Positions 63,469 to 64,000 of a stretch of DNA of 64,000 nt are shown one piece after another; position 1 is the first letter of the stretch, and every line of letters starts with the position of its first letter. The position numbers and the translations under genes are program-made. This DNA comes from Flavobacterium cupriresistens. GTDB taxonomy: Bacteria > Bacteroidota > Bacteroidia > Flavobacteriales > Flavobacteriaceae. The stretch is taken from NCBI RefSeq assembly GCF_020911925.1, contig NZ_CP087134.1, positions 1,612,001 through 1,676,000 on the forward strand, in the 5' to 3' direction. The notes under the pieces are model-generated. The model searched no databases, was not told where the DNA came from, and worked only from the letters and a program-made list of their open reading frames with translations.

Positions 63469-64000
63469 TTATTTAATTGTGATTGGTAAAATGTAAGAGG
63501 ATCGGACAATCGTATTGTTTATTTTTCCGGGAATCCAATTGGGAGCGGTTTTTAGAATTTTAATAGCTTCTTCTCCGATTTCTACAGGAGTATTTTTAAC
63601 TATGTTGAAATTATTCAAACTGCCGTCTTTCTCTATTACAAATAGAATAAATATTTTCCCTCGATATTTTTCTGTCGTGCCTGGGGCTGTATAATTTTTA
63701 TTGAAAAACGCATAGAATTTTTTCATCCCCTCTTCCGGAACAGGCAAAACATCTAAGTCATTGGAGTTAAAAACGATGTCATATTTAAGTGGGATTTCAT
63801 CATTTTTCGGAATCACTATTCCCATTGTGGCTCGTGGAGAACATTTTTCGTTACTTTTTTTTGAGTCTGTCTTTGAAGCGGAATCATTTCTAATAATAGA
63901 TTTTCCTGTCGAAGCATTGTCGACAATTTCTATGGTATCAATTTTTTGTTTGTTTCCATTTTTATCCGAACAGCTAAACAAAGTAGTCCCCATAGCAATA
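63469..64000 (-). CDS. Energy-transducer TonB-C-like lipoprotein (N-terminus outside window)
   Basis: At least 176 residues. The frame stays open to the window edge, reading IAMGTTLFSCS, so the true start lies beyond 64000 and Cys of LFSC is a probable lipidation site. The C-terminal 75 residues ('RGKIFILFVIEKDGSLNNFNIV', 'EEAIKILKTAPNWIPGKIN') form a TonB C-terminal-type domain. Many Bacteroidetes have such lipoproteins of unknown role. It lies 72 bp upstream of dxs. Confidence 0.8.
   Translation of the reverse strand, partial: IAMGTTLFSCSDKNGNKQKIDTIEIVDNASTGKSIIRNDSASKTDSKKSNEKCSPRATMGIVIPKNDEIPLKYDIVFNSNDLDVLPVPEEGMKKFYAFFNKNYTAPGTTEKYRGKIFILFVIEKDGSLNNFNIVKNTPVEIGEEAIKILKTAPNWIPGKINNTIVRSSYILPITIK

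Overview
The window looks like the chromosome of a Flavobacterium-type member of the Bacteroidetes. It is AT-rich, upstream regions carry the Bacteroidetes promoter pattern (TTTG near -33 and TAnnTTTG near -7) and no Shine-Dalgarno sequences. It also holds gldA, several TonB-dependent receptors, a DUF4374/PepSY uptake operon and a split metH. No rRNA, tRNA, CRISPR array, insertion sequence or prophage was seen.

Layout. 1-2.0 kb: edge of a decayed HigBA toxin-antitoxin pair, palindromic repeats, a deoxynucleoside kinase and a linked secreted protein. 2.3-6.4 kb: a large secreted protein and a DUF4153 membrane protein. 6.5-19 kb: methionine and aspartate-family genes, namely metK, a TonB receptor, metY, a degenerate homoserine-dehydrogenase paralogue, metX and fused thrA. 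19-24 kb: a secreted protein, a LysE exporter, an OsmC protein, metZ, a hydrolase, an RDD protein and an Rrf2 regulator. 24.3-34 kb: sulfate assimilation (two TauE/SafE proteins, cysH, cysD, cysN, sulfite reductase) with siroheme synthesis (cobA, Met8-like) and a ferredoxin-NADP reductase. 35-41.7 kb: a broken toxin-antitoxin pair, then metH in two parts and metF. 41.9-50.6 kb: a methyltransferase, a dicarboxylate symporter, a PLP decarboxylase and an iron-complex uptake operon. 50.9-64 kb: a TonB receptor, gldA, two tandem outer-membrane proteins, metE with a divergent Lrp regulator, dGTPase, a DUF3078 protein, dxs and a TonB-C-type lipoprotein cut by the window end.

The genes form a near-complete route from sulfate to methionine and SAM. 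CysD/N activate sulfate, CysH reduces APS, and the siroheme sulfite reductase makes sulfide. MetX, MetY and MetZ make homocysteine from activated homoserine supplied by ThrA. MetF with MetH or MetE methylates it, and MetK makes SAM.

The most striking content is RNA-based control of this pathway. There is a SAM-II-like riboswitch fused to a terminator before metK and SAM-I riboswitches before metX and metH. In addition, four very short ORFs rich in Met and/or Cys codons (8130, 11391, 14636, 14811) are each followed by an intrinsic terminator. Three of the four have a segment at or just after the end of the ORF that can pair with the 5' arm of the terminator. These look like leader-peptide attenuators sensing methionine/cysteine supply. 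Two are followed by small, previously unrecognised proteins with related C-termini. Many intergenic gaps hold palindromic repeats or 7-bp periodic spacers.
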